Made by a program: the position numbers and the translations under genes. Source: Deferribacter autotrophicus (lineage in GTDB: Bacteria; Chrysiogenota; Deferribacteres; Deferribacterales; Deferribacteraceae). Taken from it: DNA of 64,000 bases. Shown piece by piece: positions 17,901 through 26,494 of this stretch. The stretch spans positions 193,501-257,500 of the forward strand of contig NZ_VFJB01000003.1 in NCBI RefSeq assembly GCF_008362905.1, given 5' to 3'. Position 1 is the stretch's first letter. The number at the start of each line of letters is the position of its first letter. The notes beneath the pieces are model-generated. The model searched no databases. It was not told the DNA's origin and worked only from the letters and a program-made list of their open reading frames with translations.

Positions 17901-18375
17901 TGTGAAAAATTATATCACAAAAACTAATGAAAGGATGGCGTTTGTAACTTTAGAGGATTTAGAAGGGACAATGGATGTAGTGGTTTTTCCAAAGCTTTAC
18001 AAAGAGCATGTAAGACATCTAGAAGAGGATAGTATTATAATTGTGAAAGGGACGGTCAATTTTAAAGAGGATGAATATTCTATAGTGGCTGAAGAAATAT
18101 ATCATATCGAGGAAGCCTTTGATAAGCTTATTTCTGCAATCAAAGTAAAAATAAATGCCACTGGATTTAATGAGAATCTTAGCAATGAGTTGAAGAAGGT
18201 AGTAATAAGTGAGAAAGGGGAAAAGCCCATATATTTTGAAGTAGAGGTACAGGGTAAAGGTAAAGTATTAATAAAGGTATCAGATGAATACAGAGTAAGT
18301 CCAAAACTTGGATTTTTTAGACAGCTTGATAGTCTTCTTGGAGAAAATAGATACAGTGTTGAGGTGGAGATATGA
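14902..18375 (+). CDS. dnaE: DNA polymerase III alpha subunit
   Basis: 1157 residues, normal length. PHP domain at the N-terminus (FVHLHLHTQYSLLDG, ITDHGTMYG), polymerase core with GPGRGSGAGSLVAYA and the catalytic PDFDIDF aspartates (near residue 400), helix-hairpin-helix region and an OB-fold (VTVGGIVKSVKNYITKTNERMAFVTLEDLEG) before the C-terminus. This is the replicative polymerase of the DnaE1 type. Coupled to mobB upstream and thiD downstream by overlapping start/stop codons, an unusual operon mix for dnaE. Confidence 0.98.
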   Translation: MSKEFVHLHLHTQYSLLDGAIHISELMKRLKSYGAKSVAITDHGTMYGIVDFYTQALANEIKPIIGCEVYVAPDSRFNKSYDKKEDKNYHLILLAKNNTGLKNLQYLVSLAQLEGFYYKPRIDKELLAKYSKGLIALSACLAGEPARKILNEGYEAAKKVALEYYEIMGKDNYYLEIQDNGIPEQNIVNQQLINISKETGIPLVATNDCHFLDKEDYESHQILMCIQYQQTISDPGRKDSHSSELYVKSPEEMWESFKDVPEALINTVKIAEMCNVSMEFGKLHLPVYSVPEGFTLKTYLEHIAREGLHQRLAKVPLEKHKEYYDRLEYELKIIHEKGYDGYYLIVWDFINYARKNKIPVGPGRGSGAGSLVAYAVGITDIDPIKYKLLFERFLNPERKSMPDFDIDFCMNRREEVINYVRSKYGDNRVAQIITFGKLLARGVIRDVGRVLEIPLKVVDKIAKLIPEKPGLTLKKALEMDPEIKKNIESIEKGKELLTHALKLEGLLRNAGMHAAGVVISDEPLVEYVPLCRGQNNEVVTQLEKDTLEKVGLVKFDFLGLKNLTVIDYAEKLIRKNHDPQFDISKIPLDDEKTFELLSSGETTGVFQLESSGMKNLLKKLKPTAFEDIIALVALYRPGPIGSGMLDDFVKRKHGLQEVTYPLPELEDILKETYGIIVYQEQVMQIAQIIAGYSLGSADLLRRAMGKKKPEEMAKHREIFLYGDEKLNIEGAVKRGFEEKKASEIFDLMAKFAEYGFNKSHSAAYAMVSYQTAYLKAHYPVEYMTSLLSNELEKGDKVVAFIDECKKMGIKVLQPDINESYKDFVIAGNSIRFGLGAIKNVGFGAIDEIIKEREKGGKFKSIYDFCRRVDLRQVNRKVIESLIKAGAMDSFGKNRRQLLQVLDTAMETGQKEQQLKKEGIITIEDLLKENGEAVEEEFYPDVDEMPENELLKFEKEVLGFYLSNHPLVNYSSILEIFTKKSADIEKSDESNVVTVGGIVKSVKNYITKTNERMAFVTLEDLEGTMDVVVFPKLYKEHVRHLEEDSIIIVKGTVNFKEDEYSIVAEEIYHIEEAFDKLISAIKVKINATGFNENLSNELKKVVISEKGEKPIYFEVEVQGKGKVLIKVSDEYRVSPKLGFFRQLDSLLGENRYSVEVEI

Positions 18376-19139
18376 GTTTACCTGTAGTGTTGAGTATTGC
18401 CGGCTCAGATGGTAGTGCAGGCGCAGGTATTCAAGCTGATTTGAAAACATTTTCTGCATTAGGTGTCTATGGATTGACAGTGATTACAGCTATTACCATA
18501 CAAAATACACAGGGAGTCAAAGAAGTTTTCCCTATGCCATTGAAGATGATTGAAAAACAGCTGGATATACTGTTTACTGATTTCAAGATTGATATTGTAA
18601 AAATAGGAATGCTGGCAGCTTCCGATATAGCTGATTTCGTTGGGTGTTATTTGTCTAAAAAGCAAGTACCTTTTATCCTTGACACTATTTTTAAAGCAAG
18701 TGATGGTACATCTCTTTTTGATGGTTCTTTTGATAATTTGATTTCCAATGCATTTATGGTAACTCCAAATTTGGATGAAGCCTCTACTATAGCCGGAATA
18801 GAAATTAAAAATGTGAATGATATGATGGAGGGAGCAAAAAGAATTAAAGAAAAAGGTGCAAAATATGTGTTGATAAAGGGTGGGCATTTGCGAAGTGAGG
18901 AAGCGGTGGATATACTTTTTGATGGAGAAAATTTTGAAGTTTTCACGTCCAGCAAAGTGAAAACCGCAAATACTCATGGGACAGGTTGTACCTTGTCATC
19001 AGCCATAGCTGCTAATATTGCAAAGAGGATGCCCGTAGTGGTAGCAGTGAGAAAAGCTAAGGAATTTTTAACAGAATCATTATTGAGAGGAAAAAATTAT
19101 AAGCTTGGTAAAGGGCGAGGCCCATTAATCCATTTCTGA
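18372..19139 (+). CDS. thiD: Hydroxymethylpyrimidine (phosphate) kinase ThiD
   Basis: 255 residues. Ribokinase-fold motifs: VLSIAGSDGSAGAGIQADLK at the N-terminus, MVTPNLDEA in the centre and the anion-hole/catalytic segment TANTHGTGCTLSSAIA near the C-terminus. It phosphorylates HMP and HMP-P to the pyrophosphate for thiamine assembly. ATGA overlap with the dnaE stop indicates coupling. The thiazole genes lie in two other units of the window, so the pathway is scattered. Confidence 0.96.
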   Translation: MSLPVVLSIAGSDGSAGAGIQADLKTFSALGVYGLTVITAITIQNTQGVKEVFPMPLKMIEKQLDILFTDFKIDIVKIGMLAASDIADFVGCYLSKKQVPFILDTIFKASDGTSLFDGSFDNLISNAFMVTPNLDEASTIAGIEIKNVNDMMEGAKRIKEKGAKYVLIKGGHLRSEEAVDILFDGENFEVFTSSKVKTANTHGTGCTLSSAIAANIAKRMPVVVAVRKAKEFLTESLLRGKNYKLGKGRGPLIHF

Positions 19140-19144
19140 AAAAT

Positions 19145-20734
19145 TTAGATAATCAGGAAATGGGAAAGGAAAAAGTTTGGTACAACTTTTTTGAAAAAGT
19201 TTTTATCTACCCCTTTTGTATAAAGTTTTAATGTTAGAATGTTTAAATCTACAAATCTGTGATTTTGTAAAATATCCGCATAAAGCTCTGTTGCTATCTT
19301 TTTCTTGCCGGTAAAATCTTCTATGGCCGCAACTAGCAGTTTTATCATTCCAAGTCTATACGAGTCCAAATAAGTTTTTTCTAAAGCTTTGTAAAGTTTC
19401 TCTTTTGCTCTTATAAAATCTTCCTTTTTAATTAACAAAATAGCATAAAGTAAAAGGGTAAAATAGCTGTCATTCAGATTTTCTCCTAGTTTGTCGAGAA
19501 TGTTTATGCATTTTTCATAGTCCTGATTAGTGTATAAAATATCCATCACACTTACAACAGCATTATAGAATGCTCTTTTTTTCTCATCTTGGATAATATT
19601 TATTTTATCGATTTCATCCAGTTCACCATTGAAGATTTTAGATAAGTCGTAAATTTTGTTTATTCCAACTCCAGCGGGAGAATGATTTTCGCCTAATGAT
19701 AATCTTTCGTTGTTTACGTCAAAAATAGCAGATGTGACAGTAAAGCTATTTGCCACAGTGTGACCAAAAGGGTCCTTGTTACCATGATGGTAATCGGAGG
19801 TATCACTAATTATTTTAATTGCATCTTTCAGTGAAAAAGTTTGTTTATCTGATAATAGACGTTTGAGATGGTTGTTTCTGTAAAAATTATTTTGTATCCA
19901 TATATAGGATGGGTACAGTTCAGAAGATTGTTGTTCTCTGGTCATATAAAAGTTGTTGTATATAAAAGGCAAGCTATTAAGCTCTTTTATGCAGGTTTTC
20001 TTGCCGTTAAATTCAATCAAAACACCTTTGTTTTCCTTGTGACTGAACACTATAAAAGCCCATCCGCTGACAGTGGGCTTATCCTTTACAATTTTTAATA
20101 CATCAGAAATGTTTGTTGCTTTCGTGATTACTTGAAAAGCAAGATCTGTTACAAGTGAACCGTTTATATTTACCTCTTTAGTAAAAAGCATATGAACAGA
20201 TAAAGAGATACCTGCTTCATTTAATGATGTGATACCGACAACAGGTAGTCCCATGGTGGTTATATTTATCGATTTTATCATATTTGGAAAATTCAAAAGC
20301 ATTACAGCGTGATTACTTGTCCAGAGCTTCCCACCAAAATAGTCAAGGTTTCTACAATGTAGTACACCATTTTCTGTGGGTAAAAGGAGTGTAGAGCAAC
20401 CTAAAAATACGTGAGGAATATTTAGATACATTTTACTACCGGTTTTTGATAGCATATATGAGAAAATATCAGGAAAACTTACTGCCAATAGTAGATTATT
20501 TAATGAAATATTATTTGCCGTTGCATAAATTTTTAAAAAATTTAGATATTCTTGGCTTAAGTTCTTTTTAATCTTGTATACTAAAATTTTTACAAAATTG
20601 TTTATGAGATATGCGACAGAGTTGTTTGCAGTTAATTTCAAAGAGTTATGTAGTAGGTTTTGAAAAAAGAGAAAAGTTTCTTTATTTTGAGTAGCTGCAA
20701 GATCATTTTCATTTTTTACATGCCATAAATTCAT
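19145..20734 (-). CDS. Peptidase C45 / acyltransferase-like Ntn hydrolase with C-terminal TPR-like region
   Basis: 529 residues. The segment HVFLGCSTLLLPTENGVLHCRNLDY carries a Cys that fits the N-terminal nucleophile exposed by autocleavage in the C45/NAAA superfamily; GITSLNEAGISLSVHML follows as in that family. No signal peptide is obvious and the Cys is internal at about residue 110, as expected for a proenzyme. The last 130 residues are helical with TPR-like character (LYTNQDYEKCINILDKLG, LIKKEDFIRAKEKLYKALE). Substrate unknown: family members act on amide bonds of acyl peptides or bile-acid-like amides. Its start overlaps ogt by 26 bp. Confidence 0.75.
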   Translation of the reverse strand: MNLWHVKNENDLAATQNKETFLFFQNLLHNSLKLTANNSVAYLINNFVKILVYKIKKNLSQEYLNFLKIYATANNISLNNLLLAVSFPDIFSYMLSKTGSKMYLNIPHVFLGCSTLLLPTENGVLHCRNLDYFGGKLWTSNHAVMLLNFPNMIKSINITTMGLPVVGITSLNEAGISLSVHMLFTKEVNINGSLVTDLAFQVITKATNISDVLKIVKDKPTVSGWAFIVFSHKENKGVLIEFNGKKTCIKELNSLPFIYNNFYMTREQQSSELYPSYIWIQNNFYRNNHLKRLLSDKQTFSLKDAIKIISDTSDYHHGNKDPFGHTVANSFTVTSAIFDVNNERLSLGENHSPAGVGINKIYDLSKIFNGELDEIDKINIIQDEKKRAFYNAVVSVMDILYTNQDYEKCINILDKLGENLNDSYFTLLLYAILLIKKEDFIRAKEKLYKALEKTYLDSYRLGMIKLLVAAIEDFTGKKKIATELYADILQNHRFVDLNILTLKLYTKGVDKNFFKKVVPNFFLSHFLII

Positions 20735-21191
20735 AGACTTCCTCCCATTTTAGTAAACGCTTTTTATTAGAAGGGCCATAAAAGAAGCCCCCAATTCCAT
20801 TTTTTGATACTACTCTGTGACAAGGAATAATAAGAGAATATGGATTTTTTGCCATTGCGTTCCCCACTACCCTTGCTCCTCGTGTGATACCAACTCTTTG
20901 AGCTAATTCACCATAGGTTATAGTTTCTCCTGGTTTTATCTTCATCAGTGCTAAGTATATTTTTTTATAGTTATCGGTGATTTTTTCCCATTCTAGATAA
21001 GAGACTAAGTAATCATTTGGCATGTTTAGATAGTTTTTGAAAAATTTTAAAATATTTGAGGGTATTTTTTTTGTGTTAGTTTCAAGGATGTTATCGAAAA
21101 TAATTGTTGTTTGGACGATTTTTTCTAGTTTTTCATCAAAATCAACTTTTACTCCAAGCTCGCTGGATAAAGAGATAGTAGCGGCAGTCAT
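20709..21191 (-). CDS. ogt: Methylated-DNA--protein-cysteine methyltransferase
   Basis: 160 residues with the active-site motif IPCHRVV and the surrounding helix-turn-helix (LAQRVGITRGARVVGNAMAKNP). Directly reverses O6-methylguanine by suicidal transfer to the PCHR cysteine. The N-terminal domain is short and divergent. Ribosome site GAGGT upstream of the ATG. It sits 3 bp behind the rRNA methyltransferase gene and overlaps the C45 gene, within one leftward unit. Confidence 0.95.
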   Translation of the reverse strand: MTAATISLSSELGVKVDFDEKLEKIVQTTIIFDNILETNTKKIPSNILKFFKNYLNMPNDYLVSYLEWEKITDNYKKIYLALMKIKPGETITYGELAQRVGITRGARVVGNAMAKNPYSLIIPCHRVVSKNGIGGFFYGPSNKKRLLKWEEVYEFMACKK

Positions 21192-21194
21192 TTT

Positions 21195-22379
21195 TTACCT
21201 CAATGTGAGATATGCTATAGATTCAATATGATATGTATTAGGAAACATGTCAATTATGTAAAAATTTTCAATTTGGTATTTATCAATTAACTTTGAAATA
21301 TCTCTTGCCATTGTAGCAGGATTGCATGAAACATATATGATTTTTTCAAAAGAATGCTTGAGGGCAAGTTTTATAACATTTTTAGATAAACCAGATCTTG
21401 GAGGATCAACAAAAAGAATATTATGATTTTTCAATATGCTTTGTTGTAATTTTTCAACCTTTTCTGTGAATACGTTTAAATTATTAAGGTTTAGTTCTTT
21501 TAAGAGTTTTGTCGCTTCAAAGTTTTCTTCCACGGCTGTTACCGTTTCAGTTTTTCTAGATATAGTATTGGTAAAGAAGCCGCTACCTGAATAAAGTTCT
21601 AACACTCTATCATTCTTTTTTAAAAATTTTGTAGAATAGCAGAGAAATTTATTGAGAAGATATCTGTTTGATTGGCTGAAAGAGTCAAATCCACAGTAGT
21701 AAAATGTATCATCAACGCTGATTTTTATTTTTTCTTGTCCAAAAATTTTATTTTTAGTTTTTATCCCCACGACATTTTCGATTTCGATACTATCTTTCTC
21801 AATTTTACCTTCAAAATTTATAAGCGCCTTATTCTCTTCATTTTCAATAATGTAACATTTTGTTGGAGCGTCTGAATTCGCAAATCTTAAAAACTCTTTG
21901 ATTTTTTCAATCATTGATGTTTTACAAATTAAGCAATTTTCAACCTGGATAAATCTGTTACTCTTGAAACCTAAAAAGCCAGATTTGTTTTTCAAAATTC
22001 TAAATGTTGCTCTGAATCTGTATCTATCAGGGGATGAGCTTATTATTTCATCTATCTTAAAATTGGAAATTTTTCGAAAAAAGTTTTTTACGATTTTTTC
22101 CTTTATTGTAAGCTGACTGCCGTAATCAATGTGTCCAAAAAGGCACCCTCCACATTGGAAAAGATAGGGGCAGGCTATTTCTTTTCGGTGATAAGATTTT
22201 TCTTTGATTTGTAATAGTTTTCCGAAAGCATGAGTTTTTTTCTGCGTGGTTATCTGAAAGTCGACAACATCCCCTTCCACTGTAAAGGGGATAAAAACAG
22301 TGTAGCTACCTTCAATTTTTGCTACACCATAACCACCATAGGCTGTATCAATGATGGGGATATTATTATAGGTTTTCAT
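21195..22379 (-). CDS. RlmD/TrmA-type 5-methyluridine RNA methyltransferase
   Basis: Start taken at 22379, an ATGA overlap with the thiH stop; the frame extends further upstream but only into thiH. Visible: an N-terminal TRAM-like domain (GYGVAKIEGSYTVFIPFTVEGDVVDFQI), Fe-S cysteines (CPYLFQCGGC), SAM-binding VLELYSGSGFFT, FVDPPRSGL and the catalytic Cys in YVSCNPATMARDI. These define SAM-dependent uridine C5 methyltransferases. The Fe-S cysteines favour a 23S rRNA enzyme (RlmD/RlmCD) over TrmA, but which uridine is modified cannot be decided here. Confidence 0.92.
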   Translation of the reverse strand: MKTYNNIPIIDTAYGGYGVAKIEGSYTVFIPFTVEGDVVDFQITTQKKTHAFGKLLQIKEKSYHRKEIACPYLFQCGGCLFGHIDYGSQLTIKEKIVKNFFRKISNFKIDEIISSSPDRYRFRATFRILKNKSGFLGFKSNRFIQVENCLICKTSMIEKIKEFLRFANSDAPTKCYIIENEENKALINFEGKIEKDSIEIENVVGIKTKNKIFGQEKIKISVDDTFYYCGFDSFSQSNRYLLNKFLCYSTKFLKKNDRVLELYSGSGFFTNTISRKTETVTAVEENFEATKLLKELNLNNLNVFTEKVEKLQQSILKNHNILFVDPPRSGLSKNVIKLALKHSFEKIIYVSCNPATMARDISKLIDKYQIENFYIIDMFPNTYHIESIAYLTLR

Positions 22380-23506
22380 CAAACTGATACAGGTTGGACA
22401 AAGGCTCTGTCCCAATCTTTTAAGACAGGGTCATACCCTTTTGACCTTATAACATTTATAATTTCATTCACAGGTCTATTATCTTCTATGTGAAATTGTT
22501 CAGCCTTTTCATCTTCATGTAGTGCATAACCGCCGGGTTCGGTTTTAGAGCCTGCGCTCATCTGTGTAACACCAAGGGGGATGAGGTTATCTCTCAACCA
22601 AGCAGGTTCTCTTGTGGATATTACGATACCCACATCATGCAAAAACATTCTCATTGCAACAATCGATTGTACGAGATTTTTATCCGATACATAACAGCGC
22701 GGAGCATAACATCCTTCAGCTTTTCTAATACGAGGGAAAGATACGGTAAAATGGGTCTTCCAATATTTTTTCATTAGGTATTTTGCGTGTATTCCTACGA
22801 AAAACTCTTCTACTCTGAAGTCGTCAAGACCCATCAATGCTCCAATTCCTACTGTTCTAAGTCCTGCAGCAGCCCCTCTTTCTGGGGTTTCGAGTCTCCA
22901 TAAAAAATCTTTTTTCTTACCAGCAAGATGCACTTCATTATAAGTTTTTCTGTTGTAAGTTTCTTGATAAATCGTTAAAAGGTCAACACCTGCATCTACA
23001 AGTGTTTTATAGCCTTCTATATCCAAAGGATAGATTTCTATACCTATTGACGAGAAATATTTACTGCATATTTCAGTAGCTTTTTTTAAGTAGTCAATGT
23101 TGGCAATTTTTGGTGCTTCACCTGTTAGAAGCAGTATATGTTTTATCCCTGTGTCACTTACAGCTTTTGCTTCCACTTCGATTTCATCTTCATTAAGTGT
23201 AATCCTAGGAATTTTGTTATGCACGTTAAATCCGCAGTAGATACAAGAATTTGTACAAACATTGGACAGATATAGTGGAGCATAGAGTTTTATTGTTTTT
23301 CCAAAGCGCATAACTGTGATTTTATGAGCAGTTTGTGCCATCTCTTCAATATATTTTTCAGCAGCAGGTGAAAGTAAGGTGGCAAAGTCTTCATCTGTCA
23401 GGTGTTGCTTCCCAAGGGTGGAGATTATATCAGTTTCATCCCTTGAATAAATAAAGTTTTTTATTTCATCCCAATCGTAATGCTTGTATATGTCATAAAA
23501 ACTCAT
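22379..23506 (-). CDS. thiH: 2-iminoacetate synthase ThiH
   Basis: 375 residues, standard length. Radical-SAM cluster CTNSCIYCGF (CX3CX2C), followed by LLLTGEAP and C-terminal ARDNLIPLGVTQMSAGSKTEPGGY region typical of ThiH. Cleaves tyrosine to dehydroglycine and p-cresol for thiazole synthesis under anaerobic conditions; aerobes use ThiO instead, so it is in line with an anaerobic lifestyle. Located 1 bp after thiG. Confidence 0.96.
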   Translation of the reverse strand: MSFYDIYKHYDWDEIKNFIYSRDETDIISTLGKQHLTDEDFATLLSPAAEKYIEEMAQTAHKITVMRFGKTIKLYAPLYLSNVCTNSCIYCGFNVHNKIPRITLNEDEIEVEAKAVSDTGIKHILLLTGEAPKIANIDYLKKATEICSKYFSSIGIEIYPLDIEGYKTLVDAGVDLLTIYQETYNRKTYNEVHLAGKKKDFLWRLETPERGAAAGLRTVGIGALMGLDDFRVEEFFVGIHAKYLMKKYWKTHFTVSFPRIRKAEGCYAPRCYVSDKNLVQSIVAMRMFLHDVGIVISTREPAWLRDNLIPLGVTQMSAGSKTEPGGYALHEDEKAEQFHIEDNRPVNEIINVIRSKGYDPVLKDWDRAFVQPVSV

Positions 23507-23507
23507 T

Positions 23508-24284
23508 TTATTCCCTCAAAAATCCGGTTAGTGGACTCGATGCCTCAGCATATTGCTTTGCGGCGGGCAGTCCTGCGTCCCTTGCTACACATGCAGCTTC
23601 AACAGCAAGTTTAAAAGCAATGGCCATTTTTACAGGATCGTTGGCAGTGGCAATTGCTGTATTGACAAGTACAGCATCGGCCCCCATTTCAATAGCAAGT
23701 GCAGCATGGCTTGGCGCTCCAAGACCTGCGTCTACTACCACCGGCACGTTGCTTTGTTCTATGATAATTTTCAGATTTTCTGCAGTTTTTATTCCTTTAT
23801 TTGTTCCTATGGGGGCTCCAAGGGGCATAACGGTTACACACCCTATTTCTTCGAGTCTTTTTGCTAAAACTGGGTCTGCATTTATGTATGGCAAAACGTT
23901 GAATCCTTCTTTTACAAGTAATTCAGCTGCTTTAAAGGTTTCTATGGGGTCAGGTAAAAGATAATATGGGTCTGGGGTAACTTCCAATTTTACCCATGGC
24001 TCACATCCAGCAGCCCTTGCCAATCTTGCAAGGCGTACGGCTTCTTCAGCATCCCTTGCTCCGGAGGTGTTAGGAAGTAAGAGATATTTTTCCGTATCAA
24101 TATGAGATAAAATGTCATCTTGAGGATTACTTATATCCACACGTCTTAAAGCCACTGTGACAATTTCCGTTTCTGAAGCTTCAAGAGCTTTTTTCATAAT
24201 TTCACTGTTTGGAAACTTACCTGTGCCGACCATAAGGCGACTTTTGAATGTTCTGTTTGCAATAATTAGTTCGTTTTTAAACAT
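23508..24284 (-). CDS. thiG: Thiazole synthase ThiG
   Basis: 258 residues with a TIM-barrel pattern: [10 protein letters not shown] at the N-terminus, the Schiff-base lysine in [31 protein letters not shown] and [15 protein letters not shown], ending ASSPLTGFL. Condenses deoxyxylulose phosphate, dehydroglycine and ThiS thiocarboxylate. No TPP riboswitch is visible in front of it; the upstream gene is a CBS protein 28 bp away, so it probably shares that promoter. Confidence 0.97.
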   Translation of the reverse strand: MFKNELIIANRTFKSRLMVGTGKFPNSEIMKKALEASETEIVTVALRRVDISNPQDDILSHIDTEKYLLLPNTSGARDAEEAVRLARLARAAGCEPWVKLEVTPDPYYLLPDPIETFKAAELLVKEGFNVLPYINADPVLAKRLEEIGCVTVMPLGAPIGTNKGIKTAENLKIIIEQSNVPVVVDAGLGAPSHAALAIEMGADAVLVNTAIATANDPVKMAIAFKLAVEAACVARDAGLPAAKQYAEASSPLTGFLRE

Positions 24285-24311
24285 TATTACTCCAAATTTT
24301 TTATTTTGATT

Positions 24312-24782
24312 TTACCATTCAAATGTACAGTTACCTTCTTTTAACATTCTTTTTACTACAGACCAAACATCGATAAGCCCTTTTAATTTCTTATTTCTAT
24401 CTATTACTACAATAGTTCTTACGCATTTTTTATCATTAATCAGTTTTAAAGCAATTGATAACGTGCTTTCATCTTCATAAGCCCAGTTGTAATCACTTTT
24501 CATAACATCTTTTACTTCTTTTTTAAAGCACTCGCAAATTTTTTCTGAAAAATTTGGTAGGTCAGAAAAACCCATAACATTATCAATATTACCATTAAGT
24601 AAATACTGAGGAAGAATTTTTCTTATAATTTGTTTTGCTGTGATTAAACCCACCACAACCCCTTCATTATCAACAACTGGGACATCACAGGGTTTATTTT
24701 TCCATTTTTCCACTACTATATGTAATTTATCATTTGGTTTTACCACAAACTTTGGCGTGTACATAATCTGTTTTGCGTACAT
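24312..24782 (-). CDS. CBS-domain-pair protein
   Basis: 156 residues consisting of two CBS motifs (VVEKWKNKPCDVPVVDNEGVVVGLITAKQI and ALKLINDKKCVRTIVVIDRNKKLKGLIDVWSVV) with no catalytic domain. Such proteins bind adenine nucleotides or act as regulators. A short Cys-containing linker (KICECFKKEV) separates the repeats. First gene of the leftward thiG-thiH-rlmD-ogt unit, with its own sigma-70 promoter and GGAGG site. A link to thiamine control is only a contextual guess. Confidence 0.85.
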   Translation of the reverse strand: MYAKQIMYTPKFVVKPNDKLHIVVEKWKNKPCDVPVVDNEGVVVGLITAKQIIRKILPQYLLNGNIDNVMGFSDLPNFSEKICECFKKEVKDVMKSDYNWAYEDESTLSIALKLINDKKCVRTIVVIDRNKKLKGLIDVWSVVKRMLKEGNCTFEW

Positions 24783-24806
24783 GACTTTCCTCCCATTTTT
24801 TCAAAT

Positions 24807-24834
24807 ATTATACCCCTTTTCACCTATATTTCAA
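24807..24834 (-). promoter_or_regulatory. Sigma-70 promoter of the CBS-thiGH unit
   Basis: On the minus strand: TTGAAA, 16 bp, perfect TATAAT, followed within 12-20 nt by GGGAGGAAAG and the ATG at 24782. The leader is too short to hold a riboswitch. Confidence 0.6.
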
Positions 24835-24910
24835 TCAATAAAAAATGATGAAAACGTGTGTAAATTTATTTTTACAAAGATAATTGACTTAAAATTCGAT
24901 GTTTTGGAGT

Positions 24911-24941
24911 AAAAAAGAGGGAAAGCTGTCTCTCCCTCTTT
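24911..24941 (-). terminator. Rho-independent terminator of the outer-membrane protein gene
   Basis: Minus strand: AAAGAGGGA, 10-nt loop, TCCCTCTTT followed by further T residues, beginning about 12 nt after the stop codon of the gene at 24953-26410. A classic intrinsic terminator. Confidence 0.8.
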
Positions 24942-24952
24942 ATAATCTTTAA

Positions 24953-26410
24953 TTAGAATTCAAAAGAGAGTGCTACTTCTGCCTTGATTTCATTTGGCAA
25001 ATCGTTGCCATCAATTGTAGTTGTCTTGTCGCTGAAAGCTATTCCTGCGTCGAGTCTGAATAAGTAAAAGTTTAGACCAAGTCCTGCTGTATAGACATTG
25101 TCAATGTCACTTTCAGCAAGATTTTTATAATACCCAGCTCTGAGAGCCAAAAATTTTAGCAGTTCGATTTCTGCACCGATTGAGAGGTTTTGAGAATCAT
25201 AATTGTTTACATTAGTGTCATTTTTTGTGAGGTCAATATCTGCTGCAAGTGTAAGCCAGCTAAAAGGTGTAATTGCAATACCAGCTCTGGCTTGAGGGTC
25301 CAGTTTATATTCTCCACCTGATGGCTTATCAAATTTTGGAGTGTTTAAATTTCTACCAACAATTCCAAGAGTGATGGTATTTCCAATTTTATACATTGCA
25401 CCAAGGTCAACACCGAAAGTTGTTGATTCTTCATAATCGTCTTTTGCATTGTCAAAAAGGTCATTGTCGTTGTTATCGTCATATAAAGAAACATAAGATT
25501 CGTAGTAACGACCTTTCATGAACTTCACATTACCACCAATGGCAAAATTTTTATTAAATGCGTATCCATAAGTTAAAGGAACCTCTACATAAATCAAACC
25601 ATTAAATTTTATTTTTGATTGGTTTTGATCATAAGATTTACCACTTTGAGCATCATTTGCCACTTTTGCAACAGTATATGCAGCATTAATAATATCTTGA
25701 GTGATGGGTATTCCTTGGGTGTTTAATGAGTCTTCTAAATCAGCTAAGTAGTCGTTGGCATCACTTAGTGACCAGTTTGGAAGTGTGTTAGCTATTTCTT
25801 GAGCCAAATCTTGTAAATTAGAGTTTGATGGTGTCTCACCTGTTGTTCCATCTACATCTTTTAATGTGTCGATTATATTTGTAGTTGATGTATTAATGCC
25901 GATATTTTTTAAATCAAGAATTGGAAGAGCAGCTATATTTCCCAGTGCATAAACACCAATACCAAAATGTCCAATTCTCGAAGCAATATAACCGTTTGTT
26001 TTGAAAACTACAGCGTCATTTTCATTGATTTTTGCTACATTGTTTATGAGATTCACATAGTCATCCAAATTTTGTAGACTTATTTGTCCATCTGAGGAAA
26101 TATCACTTGAAATAACATCGTAATCAAAATCGAGTATATTATCAATCTTTTCACCTAAATCATTATGAATGGAATAACCAGCACCCACTCCTACTCCTAA
26201 GCCAAAATTTCTGTTTTGATATTTCCTAACATCTGTAGTTTTGTAAAAACCGAATGCTGCAGGATTCCAGTATGCAGCTGTTGAATCATTTACCACAGCA
26301 ACATATGCTCCACCCATACCAAGTGCGCGGGGACCAACTATTTGCCATTCAGCAGAAAAAACTAAAGATGGAATAATTAAGGAAAGTAAGATATAAGTGA
26401 CTAAACGCAT
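24953..26410 (-). CDS. TraF-like (PF13729-type) outer-membrane beta-barrel protein
   Basis: 485 residues with a signal peptide (to VFSAEW) and the opening ARALG-type motif GPRALGMGGAYVAVVNDSTAAYWNPAAFGF, shared by the OmpP1/TraF_2/UPF0164 families. The rest alternates barrel strands with Asp/Asn-rich loops and ends in the outer-membrane signature VALSFEF with terminal Phe. Annotated in many genomes as conjugal transfer protein TraF, though nothing around it relates to conjugation. Probably a transport channel for small or hydrophobic molecules; substrate unknown. Monocistronic: own terminator downstream and non-coding DNA upstream. Confidence 0.82.
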   Translation of the reverse strand: MRLVTYILLSLIIPSLVFSAEWQIVGPRALGMGGAYVAVVNDSTAAYWNPAAFGFYKTTDVRKYQNRNFGLGVGVGAGYSIHNDLGEKIDNILDFDYDVISSDISSDGQISLQNLDDYVNLINNVAKINENDAVVFKTNGYIASRIGHFGIGVYALGNIAALPILDLKNIGINTSTTNIIDTLKDVDGTTGETPSNSNLQDLAQEIANTLPNWSLSDANDYLADLEDSLNTQGIPITQDIINAAYTVAKVANDAQSGKSYDQNQSKIKFNGLIYVEVPLTYGYAFNKNFAIGGNVKFMKGRYYESYVSLYDDNNDNDLFDNAKDDYEESTTFGVDLGAMYKIGNTITLGIVGRNLNTPKFDKPSGGEYKLDPQARAGIAITPFSWLTLAADIDLTKNDTNVNNYDSQNLSIGAEIELLKFLALRAGYYKNLAESDIDNVYTAGLGLNFYLFRLDAGIAFSDKTTTIDGNDLPNEIKAEVALSFEF

Positions 26411-26494
26411 ATTAGACTCCTACATTAATTTATGACTATATTATTATAGCAGATGAATTTAGATAAAACAAAAGCTTAAAAAAAATTTTTGTGA

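Noticed and set aside
24285-24311. TPP riboswitch before thiG
   Set aside because: Only 27 bp between genes; no CTGAGA/ACCTGA core visible there or in the leader of the CBS gene.
25831-25839. A seventh GTGTCTCAC site
   Set aside because: Single copy inside a coding region, not phased with others and no promoter nearby.
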